From Megamerina dolium (Eukaryota; Arthropoda; Insecta; Diptera; Megamerinidae), in contig OY978528.1 in NCBI GenBank assembly GCA_963854835.1, positions 58,846,761 through 58,910,760 on the forward strand: a DNA stretch of 64,000 nucleotides. The letters run 5' to 3'. The translations under genes and the position numbers were made by a program. Numbering within the stretch: the first letter of the stretch is position 1; each line of letters starts with the position of its first letter. A model generated the notes under the pieces. That model was not told where the DNA came from and searched no databases. It saw only the letters and a list, made by a program, of their open reading frames with translations. Positions 10,796 to 23,929 of this stretch are shown here, piece after piece.

Positions 10796-11007
10796 AAAAA
10801 AAATAAATAAATAAATATGAGTTCTTTTAGAAGCTTTTTCATGGCAAGTTGTTACTGTCGGAAGAATTGCCAATTGCTTGTCGACAGGTGGGTACCATTC
10901 GAAAGAAAAATCTTATCGATATTAAATTTGTTATGCATCAGCCGGGGATTGAACCACGACCTACAGATCAGAAGGCTAACACACTAACCACTGAGCTACG
11001 GCACCCA
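10796..11007 (-). mobile_element. tRNA-derived SINE, short form
   Basis: The minus strand starts with a tRNA-like head: A box TAGCTCAGTGG (revcomp of 10988-10998) and B box GGTTCAATCCC (revcomp of 10945-10955), the internal RNA polymerase III promoter. A body shared with two other copies follows, then a (TTTA)n/T-rich tail. It lacks the distal half of the body present in the copy at 26517-26885. Flanks AAAGAAAAGCGAAAA (10781-10795) and AAAGAAAAGTGAAAA (11008-11022) form a target duplication with one mismatch. It is non-coding and depends on a LINE for movement. Confidence 0.85.
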
Positions 11008-11278
11008 AAAGAAAAGTGAAAATGATGCAAAAAAAAAAAAAAACGTGGATAATCGAAGAAAAAGAGAAAGAAAGGGAAGGAAAGGAAGATAATTCATAAC
11101 AGTCAATTCGAAAGCCGAGGTTCTACGCTAGACTTACTGTTAAAACGCTGTCTATTAACAGTGTGATATCTCTGTACTTCTAAAGTCTCTGATAAAATCG
11201 TGTTGGTTTACCTCTTTTCGAACGTAAATAGAACTGATGATCAGTTATTTTGTGGTTTTTGTCTGTGATGTGCAAATT

Positions 11279-12974
11279 TTATTTAGATTTATTGCACAAT
11301 TTTAATAAATTAGATAGTTTTTTTTAATTTAATATTAAATTAAACGCAATAAATGCAAAGTGGATAAAATAACAAGAGTAGACAGATAATTGTGCAGCAC
11401 CACTTATCTGTAGGAAATATAGTTGCACTCTTTATCTGTGAGTGACTGAGTTTTCTGTGTGTAGACTCGGCTGCCATTATTGATGTTCACTCTCTGAATT
11501 ATCAACGAGATCATAATGACAAAATGACATTGTGTACAAATTCTCTGAAAGAATAATTTAAAAATTGTCGGTTTCTTTAAAACTCTCTATCGAACGAAAT
11601 AAGGAATTAAAGCAATTAAATGAATAGTTACTATTGTTATTGTTACTCTCATTGCTCTTCTCAAACATTAGATTATACGGCATTGAAGGGCAATGACAAT
11701 GAATGCATTTCTACTCTAAATATAATATTTCATACTTGCGTAGGTAGCTAAGTATGATGCTATGATCGAAAATGTCGTATATGATTTGTTGGTTGAAATA
11801 AGTACTTACATACAACTAAACGACGAGATTTAGAAAAACATAAAACCAAATAGCAAATAAAAGTAAAAACCCTTTAAATTTCTTGCACAAGCACGTTAAG
11901 GTGGAGTGAGTTTGTATGCAGTTTCTTTTTTTTTTTTTTTCGTATAATAAAATAAAAAGTTTATATCAGTTATTAAACCTTATATTTTGAGATTTTAACT
12001 GATGTCAGGTTTACTTCATACATCCATGAACTCTATAATATTTATTTGTGGAATACCATTCTTTCCTTGTACTAGTATTACGATATATAAAGCAAATACA
12101 AAGATCAATTTTTTCCAGTAGTTCCTGAACAGTTATCTTGAGAGTATTACATGACTGTAAACAAATTTATTAACCATAAAATTTTTGCGGAACATACTTA
12201 TCTCTTATCAGCAATCTATATCCGGCCCATTAGTTTTATTTCTACAACATTTTTGCGGAACATACTTATCCTCTACCTCCACTCCCTAGGGGGTCTTATA
12301 ATCTGACATTTTTATAATATACGCTCCCACCACTCAAAAAATGCCCCTAAATGGGTAAAATATACGATCAACCTCATTAATTTTATCATCATAACATTTT
12401 TTCCCAAATATAATTACCACACATATTTAACTCCTAAGCTAAACACATGGAAATTAACAAATAACTCTCTAGCTGACTATGTGTGGTCTTGAGGATGGTG
12501 AAATATAATTCTGACTTTTACCCTCTTCTTTGCCCCTTAAGGGGGCTGTCGTACAAAATTAACTTTTTTTTTTCATACATTTTGTCATATTCAAGCATCA
12601 CCCAGGGTGTTGTTACAAAATAGTCAAAGGTAGACTAAGAGGGAGAGACAAGTGATAGTATGGCACCATGTGGTTCATGTATTAAAATTCTCAAAAATTT
12701 GCAACTATATTTTACCATTTCAATGGCTTCTTTTTAATTTCACTCATTAAAAGAATACATAGAGAGAGCAAATTTATACGATGTCATTCGATTTACTCGA
12801 TTATTGCACAATCACTCAAAATGCTACCATGAAACTATATTACCTACAGATGAATTTGAGGTAGAAATATTATCCGTCTACTCTTGTTATTTTATCCTCT
12901 TTAGATTTATTGCACAATTTTGTTAAATTAGATATTTTTTTGAAAATTTAATATTAAATTAAACGCAATAAATA
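11279..12974. mobile_element. Non-coding element with long nested inverted repeats
   Basis: GGATAAAATAACAAGAGTAG (from 11363) is reverse-complemented, ending at 12897. Similarity extends inward through ATCTGTAGG(A/T)AATATAGTT and outward through GCAATAAAT..AAAG. The outermost units (11279-11354 and 12898-12974) are also direct repeats of each other, about 75 bp, because each is itself palindromic (ATTTATTGC...GCAATAAAT). No transposase frame is visible. TTTTGCGGAACATACTTATC occurs twice inside (about 12183 and 12249), and a related stretch lies at about 19400-19490. This could be a foldback-type or other long-TIR non-autonomous transposon. Exact ends are uncertain. Confidence 0.6.
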
Positions 12975-15254
12975 ATTAAAAATTTCAAAAATTTCAAAAT
13001 TTTCATTATTTTCATTATCTTCAATTCTCCCCAGTGCTTTCTATTAAAATGTAGTAAAAAGTAAATAAATAAAAGTGGCAATGTTGACAGCTTTGATGAT
13101 GTTGATGGCATTTGATCTTTTCTTCCAAGCTCGTACTTGTAACTACTAAGGAACTTTTTATTCAAAATTTAGAATACGGACTCGGACTAATACTTTGCTT
13201 ACTGTATTTGTATTTGTAACAAACATCGCTTGGAAAGTAGTTTTGATCTCTCCAAAGACCTTAATTTCTCTTTTACATTGTTTGCGCTGATACCAATTGC
13301 AGTGCCGCCACACCTACCACCGACTAAGTTATGCGGACAATCGTTTCTTCAGTGGGCGTCAGTTGGTGTTTGGAAAAAGGACTTTCATAAGTTGCTCGGG
13401 ATTCGGTTTGGTTATGTACAATCATTCTTTAGATTTTGCCTTTTCACTCAATTCATGTCTATTTATAAAAAAAAAGGTAGAAGGTACTATTTAATTTGTT
13501 ATAAAAATTTAATTTTTCTTTTTACCATTCATTTACATCCTTCAGTGGTGGTTCTGCACTGCTAAGCGACTCATCTAAGGTAATCTATATTAGGTTTATC
13601 CCGCTTGGTAATGCCCTTGTCAAAGTCAGGATATTTATCCGCGAATTCAAGGATAATGTCATTTTGAGTTGCATATTTATGTTTCCGCCTTATGTTATAT
13701 ATAAAGTAGAGAAATTTTTAAATATAGTCACAATCACAATCTTTTCCACAAGAACAAAAATAAAAACAAAAGTAGCCAAAATTATGCCAAAGAAAAGAAA
13801 TATTGCAAAGATTTAGGATTGTTTTTAGTCGAGTTTTTTATCGAGTTTTTAATCTAATATATCTAATACATAAGAATAATGACCCATAGTTATAGTTCCA
13901 ACTTAAATTTATTATCTACTTGTTTGACAATTTTTTATACAAAATTAAGTTCAAACTTTTTTTTGGGTGCTGGCCAATGAAATTAGAAATAATAATACTC
14001 TTTACAACATTTTCAAAGTATATATTGTTACTGCAAGTGTAGAATATTACAGGAAAAAATCTTCATCTTGAAAAAAATACAGAATCACTATATACCCAAA
14101 AGTTGTTAAAATTACAATGAAATCATCGACAACGCGTTAATTAGCAGAGGAATAAAAGTACAGATTTTATTATCTGCTACCAGTTAGAAAATAAAAATTT
14201 GTGGTTATTCTTAGAACAAGCATTTCTTTAGAAAAGGACTGAATTATTGGACAAAAACGTAATCCCAATTTTTACTATAAATGTCCCAGCACAAATTGTG
14301 ATCAGAATGAAATGAATTTCTAGGAGTTAATTTCGTCAAATTAATTTAATTACAATACTTATTTATTCGTCATTAATGGTTGTTATGGTTGAAATGGTTT
14401 TTATTTGTATATATAGTTTAGATTATTAAACAAATAGAATTTTCAAGCTTTTCAAGTTCCACTGATGCATCGTGGTATGTACTATTCTCATGAAATATTG
14501 TAGGCTTAAACGATTTATGCTACCGACTTGTTCTTGTTCTTTCTACTAAATACTTGCGAAATGTGTATGTATAATTTTCGCGCTTTATTATATTTCACTA
14601 AGTAAGTTGTTCGTATGTTTATATTTGCATTGCTTCATGCTGATGCATTAATATAAGAATTATTTTGTAATATTTTTCGCATTTGTTGCTTTTGTACATA
14701 TTGTTGAAAAATTAATTTTAAAACTTTTTAAGTTTGAAATAACTATACGCACTATGTACAAGTAGAGTAGAGTACATATGTACAACTGTTTTCGAATGGC
14801 AAATGGAGGTAGTCAGTAGGCAGACAGTAAATAAGATATCTACTTGTATCAACTGAAATCAAAATTTATTAAAGTGATGCAAATTCATGATGTGAACAAA
14901 GTATATCGTACTCGTTTAGTAAAATGAAAGAAAATGTTGTGAAAAGTTTCGAAATTGTCTACTTATTCGCTTTTGTAAATATTTAAGTTTGCTTCTTATT
15001 GCTTCCTTTTTCAATGTGTATTCATCTTGTTGATCGTCATCATCATCATCATCGTCGTTATTGTCATAAGTTGGTGTAAAATTGTTGAAAGAAAATTTTT
15101 GTAATTTTAAATAAAGTTAAGCTTGTTATTTGATAAACATAATAGTTTTTTATTATTCTTAGCGTATTATGTAGTTATGGGTAGTTGTTGTACGTTCATA
15201 AATAAATATTTTGAAATTATAGTTATTATTGCAATGAAAATTGTATAATGTATA
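12975..15254. other. Non-coding stretch
   Basis: AT-rich with no supported exon. There is a small (ATC/GTC)n tract near 15027-15057. Open frames near 13230-13565 have no recognisable domain. Confidence 0.5.
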
Positions 15255-15360
15255 CATTTTTTGGGAAAGTATATTCCATGTTTCTTTAGAAGGAAGTTTT
15301 ATAGAAAACAAAATTTGAACGTATGTCGACAATTCAAGATGGAGTATGGATTGACATAAC
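15255..15360. repeat. Direct repeat, copy 1
   Basis: Shares AAGTATATTCCAT, TTTTATAGAAAACAAAATT and GTATGTC.ACAATTCAA.ATGGA, in the same order and spacing, with 15974-16065 about 720 bp away. Confidence 0.7.
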
Positions 15361-15973
15361 ATAATTTAAAAATTCTATATATATGTCTAGTCTACCTAAA
15401 AAGGTACTGCAACAAACGTATGTTTTCTAGGCTAAGTTTGAGTCGATGAAAAAGAAAACGGCAGTCATTTGTTTTTCTCAAGAAATGTGTTTTTTTGCAC
15501 TTTTTTCAGTTAATGGCAATAATAAACGTATTATCCAAATAATATGATTTGCACATCACTCTAAAGACATAAACTTGACAGATTCCAACTAGGTACGGAA
15601 ATTGTATAGCGGCCGCCTTTAAGCCATCAACTATTGTTTTGATCAACTCCAGCGGATGTAGTCAAATAAAAAATAAAAACTTTCGAACACAAAATTATTA
15701 AAATTTTGCTTCTTTTATATTCCTCCAGTATAGTGGCATATTAGAAAATAAACAGAACACATAAATGATTTAATAAAAATTAGCATCAAAGTCATACTTT
15801 TAAATTTACAATGGAATAGTGGCATCAGAATAGTATGGGGAAAAGAAAATTAAATTTTCTCAAAAGACATTCAAGTCGATTTACGTAAGTTTTCTTTTGA
15901 TGTAGATTTTCAGATTCTTTTAGATTTTCTCATGTGTACAAACCTTCATCGAGCGGTGTTATAAGTACTTAAA
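15361..15973. other. Spacer between direct repeats, non-coding
   Basis: No gene is seen. Around 15840-15950 short TTTTCTT/AAGAAAA words recur (AAGTTTTCTTTTGATGTAGA, TTTTAGATTTTCTC). With its flanking repeats this may be one diverged repetitive unit. Confidence 0.4.
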
Positions 15974-16065
15974 TTTTTTTTGGAAAAGTATATTCCATAT
16001 TATTTTAGTTGAGAATTTTATAGAAAACAAAATTCGAGTGTATGTCAACAATTCAACATGGATTT
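15974..16065. repeat. Direct repeat, copy 2
   Basis: Diverged copy of 15255-15360. Shared blocks are AAGTATATTCCAT and TTTTATAGAAAACAAAATT. Confidence 0.7.
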
Positions 16066-16944
16066 TTTTTGGAGTTTTTGTTGAAGGCAATTTTACTATT
16101 GTATTTAGGCCATATTTTCCACAAGAAACTATCAAAGCAACAAAATTAAGATGATCCTATAGATTGAGGAATATTAGCAACAATATTTTTTATTGGTTCA
16201 GTAATTAAGGTGGAATGAATAAAAAATTAACAAAACTTCCATATATTTTAGTACAGAGATTGTTCTTTTACAAAGTAAATGAGTTATTACTGAATAAATA
16301 CCCATGTAATGAGCAATTATGTGAAAATACCGAAATTAAATACGTTATTTTTAACAAAAAATTTCCAAATAATTTCGTAGCTACCCAGAAATGATCTCTA
16401 GAAGTTTCAAATCTACGACGGACCGCCCTTAATTTTTGCTCAACCATATTTCTTCGAGGGGTTCCCTCACAAAATTTATATTGTAATATATAATTGGTTC
16501 CCACCGCTCACAGGATTCATTTACAGTGATTGAAATATGGTCTAAACGATAAAAGCAAGTATCGTCGAAAAAACCAAATTATAGATTTTTGGTTTTAGAA
16601 GGCTGAAATCGATTTTTTAAAAACCAATTGGTACTTTTCTATGGAATGGTGCAATATTCCAACCGAAAATATGTCATACACAGCCATGATGCCAATATTA
16701 TATTACTTAACACCTATGCATTCTTAATGTATAAGAAGATATATAAGAAGTCCTGGTCTCAGCGGATGAACTATAGTGGTAGCAGACTTTGAATCTAATT
16801 TTCGGCACATTATGACCGATACATTTCTGAGGCTTCACAAAAAATTAGTTTTTTATTTAAACACTGCTGGCATAAAATTATATTTCCGGTGAAGCCCATA
16901 GGGTCTATATCCAGTTTTTTTATTTTAAATTTTAACGCCTTCAA
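16066..16944. other. Non-coding stretch
   Basis: No recognisable gene or inverted repeat was found. The minus-strand open frame at 16268-16504 has no known domain. Confidence 0.45.
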
Positions 16945-17613
16945 AAACACGCAGTAAGCCGACGATACAGCTATATTATACACTCACGCAAATACGAACG
17001 AGTCATCAAAACTTCTCCAAGTACATATCAACTGGCTTCAGGAATGGCTTGGTGACTGGAGAATCAAAATCAATGAGTTGAAATGCATTCACGTCACATT
17101 CACTCTATGTAGGAGTTCTTGCCCTCCAGTGCAAATTAACTCTAAGCCGATATCTCAGGCCTTAGAAACTAAATATCTCGGAATGCATCTGGATCGCAGG
17201 CTCAATTGGGCAAAGCAATGCTCTTTGGTTCGTTAAAAATGCTAATATTCACAGAGATTTACATATCCCGTATGTAACTGAAGAAGTTTCCCGACTTGCT
17301 AAATCTTATTTAGTAAAGCTTGAAAAGCATCCCAATGCTTTAGCTACTCGCCGACTACAGCACCAAGGATACACCCGCCTGAAGGGAAAGGACCTGCTAC
17401 ATATAGCATCCCAAACCGGACTTTAAGCTTTAAATTTATAATTTAAAATTTTTTTTCTTTGTGTTATACCCTTGTATGCTCAAAGCAAAGGCAATAAGCA
17501 TTTTGGTAATTTGTATAGTTAATAAGTGAATGTTGAATCCATTAAAATTTATTATAAGTTCTAGAATATAGGATAGAAGATTCAATAAATATTATGAATA
17601 TGTGAAAAAAAAA
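16945..17613 (+). pseudogene. Jockey LINE remnant with internal deletion
   Basis: The forward frame starts in the RT active-site region (ADDTAILYTHAN), continues with WRIKINELKCIHVTFTL and TKYLGMHLDRRLNW, then jumps to the very C-terminus (NANIHRDLHIPYVTEEV). It ends like the ORF2 at 7385, with KGKDLL near the stop. About 100 residues between the two blocks are deleted. A 3' UTR and A-run near 17604-17613 follow. It is related to, but clearly older and more diverged than, the intact copy. Confidence 0.8.
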
Positions 17614-19484
17614 AATTCACGGGTCGATGGGCAATAAACCTGAAATATAAATAATGTGTAAGTATATGGATATGTCCTGGATTACTGACTCTATATGCGC
17701 ATATGCTATTTGAATTTTATTTTCACATAATTTTTGTAAATTTATATTGGCATTTTATTGTTGTCCCACCTAACGTATCAACTATTTATGAGGTAAGCAC
17801 CCATTGTATCAATTAATGAGTTTTTTTTTAAACGGTTTTCAATGCCACAATGTAACCACTGGATAATGATTACTATTATTATTATTATGTTTTTTTTTTG
17901 CTACTTTGTCATTGTCAAGTCTAGACAATGAACTCATAAATAATTTCTAGTTGAAAAAAAGCAAGTATGATTACCTACTAACTTTTACTTCTTTGATTTT
18001 GAATTGAAAAGATATATACATACGTTGTCAAAAAATATACTATATCGTACATACTGGTTTCACAACACGCAAAAGTTGGAAAATTGAAAACCACAATAAA
18101 TACTTATGCAATGCAGCCAACATATGACGACAATGACGACGACGACAACGACGACGACGATTATGACGATGATGACAACAACCACAACTACAATAGCAAT
18201 AACCACAATTATTATTAAATAAATAGAAATGTTTGTTGGCCACAAAGGAGCCAACAATATAACAAGTGCATGCAATTCAAATACGCAGTAATGGTTAGTT
18301 AAAGTGGTTCAATGTTATGTCTTTATGTTACGTAAGTATTAAATACTAGATACTACCTAGTATTACTGAATATTATTGTTGCTTTTGTTCCTTTTTGGTC
18401 TTGGTTACCAAATACAATACACTTACACTTACATGTTATGTGTGTGTGTGTGGATGTATGTTATTTAATAAATATATACATACTTGTTTGTCTGGGAATT
18501 TTATGCGTGTCTTCTCATTGTATTGTTAGTGATTACAAGTCTCCCTTTGGCTTGGTCTATGGCCACATCAATGCTTGATTTCAGAATAAGGGTGATTTTA
18601 TGTTATGTCCTTATCATTTCGCCCCTCACCTCAAGTGATACACTAATTGGTGCATATACGGTTGTATGATATATACACTTATTTTAAGGGATACCTCGTA
18701 TTGAATGGTATATAGAAATGTAGATGCAATAGAGTAGAGTTGCCCATAAAGAGGAAGCTTTAATATTGTATACATAGAACAACAATCATCCTTCAATTAC
18801 AATTTAATATATAAATAAATACTTGGCTACTCACAGCTATGTGTTCACTTCAGAAAATTCTAAAATTTCTAAAAGAATCAAAGATTTTCATTTTTTAAAG
18901 ATTTTTAAAATTGTATTAATGTGTTGTAGTTTTCGAATGGAGCAGGCGGAGTAGAAGATGGAATAGGATTTTGGGACTCAATATGTTCATCGTAGAAATT
19001 ATTCTATTAGAGTGGTTTGATTTCATTTAATAACAAATGTTATTAGAAAATAAACGATACACGTGCCATGATTACCAATTGAAACAATGCTCTTGAAATA
19101 TACAATAGTGAAGAAATAAATGAAATAATATTGTAATGTGTGAGCAGAATAATACGAGTATTTTTTTATTAAGCACTTAAGTGCACAATATTTCTAAATT
19201 ACTTTAATACTCAATAAGAAGTACTGGACTGGTCTCTTTGTGCATCGTTGAAGGGAATGGTAAGGAGTAGGTAGTGAATAGCTATTCTCTAGCAGATAAG
19301 ATTTGAGTCTGAGGTTGATCTAACTTGTCTAAATTGTATTTTACTCCAAACCTTAAAAAAAGAGTAAATTTAAGACGAGAAATTCAGTAAATTTTGTTCC
19401 TCAACGTTTTCCCTGAACATACTTACCTCATATTTCTACCCCTTAGATGGGCTTCCTTACAAAATTAATACTTTTTTAATTTTC
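17614..19484. other. Non-coding stretch with simple repeats
   Basis: No exon is supported. It holds a GAC/GAT-rich tract (18124-18180), a (TG)n run near 18438-18452, and at 19390-19484 a stretch resembling the interior of the long-TIR element (GAACATACTTA, CCCCTTAGATGGGC, ACAAAATTAA). Confidence 0.5.
18124..18180. repeat. GAC/GAT trinucleotide repeat
   Basis: Imperfect tandem GAC with GAT interruptions. It gives open frames on both strands and needs no coding explanation. Confidence 0.8.
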
Positions 19485-20115
19485 AAGCAAGGAATCTTTG
19501 TAGTATTTCAACGTTGGAGGTAGTTGCAGTGCACCACAGTATGATCAGACTGGTTTTAAAATTGTTAAGTAGAAAAGCAATTTGCTGCAGTTTGAGATTT
19601 GGGAGTTTCGATTTATGAGTCACTGTAAGTTTCTGTTGGTTTCATCACGTTGAGGTATATTTATATCATTGAGTTTAACGAGTAGGCAGATATCATGTTC
19701 GGAAGTGAGTGTAACCTGGACTGACTTTGTGTCATTGGACCTAATTCCCCATTTTTTTAGCCAATCAGTAATCTTGTCTTCGAAGTTTAAAGAGAGTTTA
19801 GTGTGGAAGGGTGTCAATGGATAAGGTAGCGGTACCATCGGCAAAGTTGCCTATGGTGACCCTCTCAGTTGATGGAAATGCTTGTGAGATATCGTGAAAT
19901 GCCGCTGTGCAATACTTTTTCTGTTCGATTGCAGTAAGGATATATTCAATAATTCTATGAACCTGTTCAATTATGTTGTGTATATTCCTAAATCCGAACT
20001 GATGGTTGAGGATTAGTCTTTTGAGAGTCCGTTGCAATGAGTGAATGGTCATTTTCAACACTTCGAAGGTTGAAGACCTACATATTGGCGCAGTACCATT
20101 GGGTAGGAGATATTG
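19485..20115 (-). pseudogene. Jockey LINE remnant with internal deletion
   Basis: Minus-strand frames give LNHQFGFRN, VHRIIEYILTAIEQKKYCTA and FHDISQAF (RT fingers and palm), then FADGTATL in place of FADDTAIL, then LKKWGIRSNDTKSVQVTLTS and finally LWCTATTSNVEILQRF. Block order matches the intact ORF2, but the stretch between the DITQAF and FADD motifs is deleted and frames shift. The second catalytic Asp is Gly here. Old, inactive copy. Confidence 0.8.
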
Positions 20116-22846
20116 GTTGTGTTGGCGCTTCTAAATGTAGATCGGAATTTGGTGGTTAATCCTAAAAACACCAAAGAGAATTCAGTTTTCAATTTAAAGA
20201 ATGTAAAAAATTAACATTATATAATAAAAAGAATAATTTTCTTAAACCTCCCGATATTTAGGTTCCACTCCTGCTCTTTGTAGTAGTCGTATGAAAGTTA
20301 TAACTTTTACTGGAATATGTTACTTTTTTTTTATGGTGTAGATGTCTGTAAATACTTATGTTTATATTCTCTATATTCAATTTGTCAAAAATCTTTTCAA
20401 ATATACATTTTATAAGCCTTTCCGTAATAATTTTACTTAGGAAAAGGTTAACAACAATAATCGACAGCAAGAACTTTTATACTCTCAAAATATTCATAGA
20501 CGTAGGCGAAGACGGTATGATGATGATGATGCTCAACAAATGCTTCAATGTGGAAATGCAAACAAGTCGTAGAACTCGTTAAAAGTTTTTCTACCACTTC
20601 AACTTCAACTGAAACGATGATGAAACGACGACGGTTCAACTCAACTCAACTCAATACAACTTCAGTATGTAGTATGTAGTAGATGCAGAAGCAAAAGAAA
20701 CACCATTAGTGGCAGTAATATAATAATGTAACGCTATACAATGAAATATAATCTATACCTGTAGAGAATATTTTAATAAAATTGACGCCCACTACGATTT
20801 CCAATAATGACTTTCAAGTGTTTAGTAAAGTGTTTGGTGGCATTTGACTGCATACTAAATATAGAAGGGCTGGGCTGCATTTTGACAATACTAGTCCAAT
20901 GTTGTAAAGTACAAGTATGTTCGTATATTCAAATCGAGTATATGTGTTGAGAAGTTGGAATCCACTTTGTTCCTCTTTTTTCTTTATGATATCATGGAAA
21001 TTTATATCGAAACATTGTGCGTGTGTATGCAATAAGTTTGAGGATAAAGTGTTTGTAGTATGTTTTGCATGTACTTGAACGGTGGCACAGCGTAAACAAC
21101 AAGTGAAAACTTTCAACTGTTGAATGTTGATGTTACGCCTTCAGCTACAATTTGTTTGTTATATGTAAATACATACAAACTCGTACATATTTATATTGTG
21201 CTTTGTTCTCTGGCTTTTATTGCACTTTACTTTTCATTGTACATACGTATATACATATGTACATACGCATATATATAAATACTGGCGGCGCTTGTGGTTG
21301 GTGGCGTCAAAAGACATGTTTTCTAGTCATTCCATCTTCAATGCAACATAGTCTTTCTTTCTTACATAAATTATTATAAAGGAAATGGCATTTTGCTCAT
21401 ACTATCGTACTACTACAATTGCTTGCAAGCATATACAAACTATTTGCTTTATTCTTATTATTATTTCGATTGTTACAACAAGTACTCCTAGATACACCTA
21501 CCTACATTTACAGGTGTTTGCCAGAGGCTAACACTTACTTATGCTCGTACCATGTAACAATATTTCCTGCATGCACTCTACTCATATAAAATCCTTTTGA
21601 TTTTTGCATTGCTTTTATTGAAATATTTATTATTTGTATATATTTTTTTTATTATTTTTATTTTTCTATAAAGTAAAAATAATCATAATAATAACACAAG
21701 AACATCATCATCATCATCACGGTATAAAATAAAAAAAAATATATATATAGTCAAACAATTTTATAGTTTTCATATACATACTTACTATACATAGTTGCCT
21801 TATAGCGAGCCCATTGCTTTGATGTTCGTTTGTGGCACAAATCAAAAGTGAACTCACATTCACTTTGCCACTTTGGATATAGTGAAAAATAATTACAGTG
21901 TAAATGCATACAAATATACATATATGCATTCATGCATATAGATAGTATATAAAATGTTGTATTGGCGGCTTTGAAATTTATGTGTTTTTTTTTTTTGTAA
22001 TTTAAACAACGAAAAAATGTTGAAAATAAATATTTTTAATTAAAATTACTTATACGCTATGGTTTACCTTAAAATTATGCATAGATATGATGATTAAGAA
22101 GAATCGACTACATTTCGAAGTAAAGTCTTTGCTCTGAATATATTCAAGGACGTTCTTATGTGCATGTATGTGTATGCTTTGTAGTCAAATAACTGATATT
22201 ATTAATGTACACCCCCACACATAGTATGCATGAGGTTCATATTCATATATAGTACATCTTTAATGAAGTATCATAAATGATCATATTTAGACAACATACA
22301 TATGTACATATCTGTTGACTTTACAACTAACTCTCATGTATTTTATCAAAACAGAACAAATTATGTTGCTCTTGATTTCTTAAAAAAAAAAAAAAAGAAT
22401 ATAATTGAAATAAACTCCTTTCCATGTGAGTATCTATCTACTTGCTTCTTGATAATATCATCTTGCTGTTAAGCTAATTGTGGTTTTATCGCCAGTGTGC
22501 ATATGCAATAACGACACAGATAAGCAATGTTGACATAAAAGCTACACTTACAACACCATCATGCCTACCAGCACGGGATACCCTACTATCACTGGCTTAC
22601 AATGATGTTCTGCTATTATGTAGTACTGCTAATAATTCTATGTATGAATGTACAATAGGGTAGATCAAATCAAAGCATTTTCTTTTTTACAAAACAAAAT
22701 AATCCAATATGAAAGCTTCAATTTTGTAGGGAAACCAGCACAATAATGCTATTCGATCATATATTTCATTGCTCTAGGAGAGAGGATTCTTAGGCAGCTA
22801 AAGCGTTTTTGTTTGGAGAAAATGTTGACATGGAAAAATTAATGGC
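20116..22846. other. Non-coding stretch with many short AT repeats
   Basis: No supported exon. Simple TACATA/ATACATATGTAC tracts (21180-21290, 21890-21950), short A and T runs and a GATGAT tract near 20518 occur. Confidence 0.5.
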
Positions 22847-22893
22847 AGTAGTAGTAGTAGTAGTAGTAGTAGGAGTAGTAGTAGTAGGAGTAC

Positions 22894-22930
<37 letters not shown>

Positions 22931-22934
22931 TGTA

Positions 22935-22970
<36 letters not shown>

Positions 22971-22991
22971 GTAGTAGTAGTATTAGTAGTT

Positions 22992-23035
<44 letters not shown>

Positions 23036-23046
23036 TGTAGTAGTAA

Positions 23047-23083
<37 letters not shown>

Positions 23084-23105
23084 TGTAGTAGTTGTAGTTG
23101 TAGTT

Positions 23106-23182
<77 letters not shown>

Positions 23183-23193
23183 TGTAGTAGTAA

Positions 23194-23282
<89 letters not shown>

Positions 23283-23283
23283 C

Positions 23284-23317
<34 letters not shown>

Positions 23318-23328
23318 TGTAGTAGTAC

Positions 23329-23359
<31 letters not shown>

Positions 23360-23366
23360 TGTAGTT

Positions 23367-23398
<32 letters not shown>

Positions 23399-23408
23399 TG
23401 TTGTAGTT

Positions 23409-23455
<47 letters not shown>

Positions 23456-23456
23456 T

Positions 23457-23494
<38 letters not shown>

Positions 23495-23505
23495 TGTAGT
23501 AGTAA

Positions 23506-23542
<37 letters not shown>

Positions 23543-23543
23543 T

Positions 23544-23596
<53 letters not shown>

Positions 23597-23631
23597 TGTA
23601 GTAGTAGTAGTAGTAGTAGTTGTAGTAGTAA

Positions 23632-23662
<31 letters not shown>

Positions 23663-23678
23663 TGTAGTAGTAGTAGTC
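22847..23678. repeat. Long (TAG)n microsatellite
   Basis: About 832 bp of TAG/GTA trinucleotide repeat, with scattered TTG, AAT and ACT interruptions. The cluster TTGTAGTAGTAATAGTAG recurs at about 23035, 23182, 23494 and 23620, suggesting growth by duplication of blocks as well as single units. Open poly-Val and poly-Leu frames on the two strands are artefacts. Confidence 0.97.
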
Positions 23679-23895
23679 GCATCTTTTGTCTTCGGTATCT
23701 TAGTTCTCTAGTATTAAAAAAAAATTTTTTTAGTTAATATAAATAAGATTATAAACATTTTAAATCTATGTATAAATAAAGTTTAGAATTCAAAATATGT
23801 ATAGGTATAATGTAGTTGAAATAAATGGACGAGTGAGCAAAAAATAATTAATAGGCATGGCTTATAGCCGTCTGCCAATATTCAGTGGATTATGT

Positions 23896-23928
23896 ATATA
23901 GTATTCAAAGGTTCTTTGAATACTATAT
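23896..23928. repeat. Perfect hairpin, 15-bp arms
   Basis: ATATAGTATTCAAAG, GTT loop, CTTTGAATACTATAT. It lies next to a LINE remnant. No function is apparent. Confidence 0.8.
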
Positions 23929-23929
23929 G

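Noticed and set aside
10938..11006. Possible functional tRNA gene
   Set aside because: A and B boxes are present but the cloverleaf is imperfect. The same sequence recurs twice with a SINE body, tail and target duplications.
13230..13565. 111-codon plus-strand frame
   Set aside because: It starts at a TTG and has no family signature; composition is like the flanking non-coding DNA.
18040..18275. Overlapping Cys/His/Arg-rich and Val/Ile-rich open frames
   Set aside because: Both come from the GAC/GAT trinucleotide tract.
22798..23711. Long open frames coding almost pure Leu (minus) and Val (plus)
   Set aside because: Produced by the (TAG)n microsatellite, which lacks stops in those frames; no normal protein sequence on either side.
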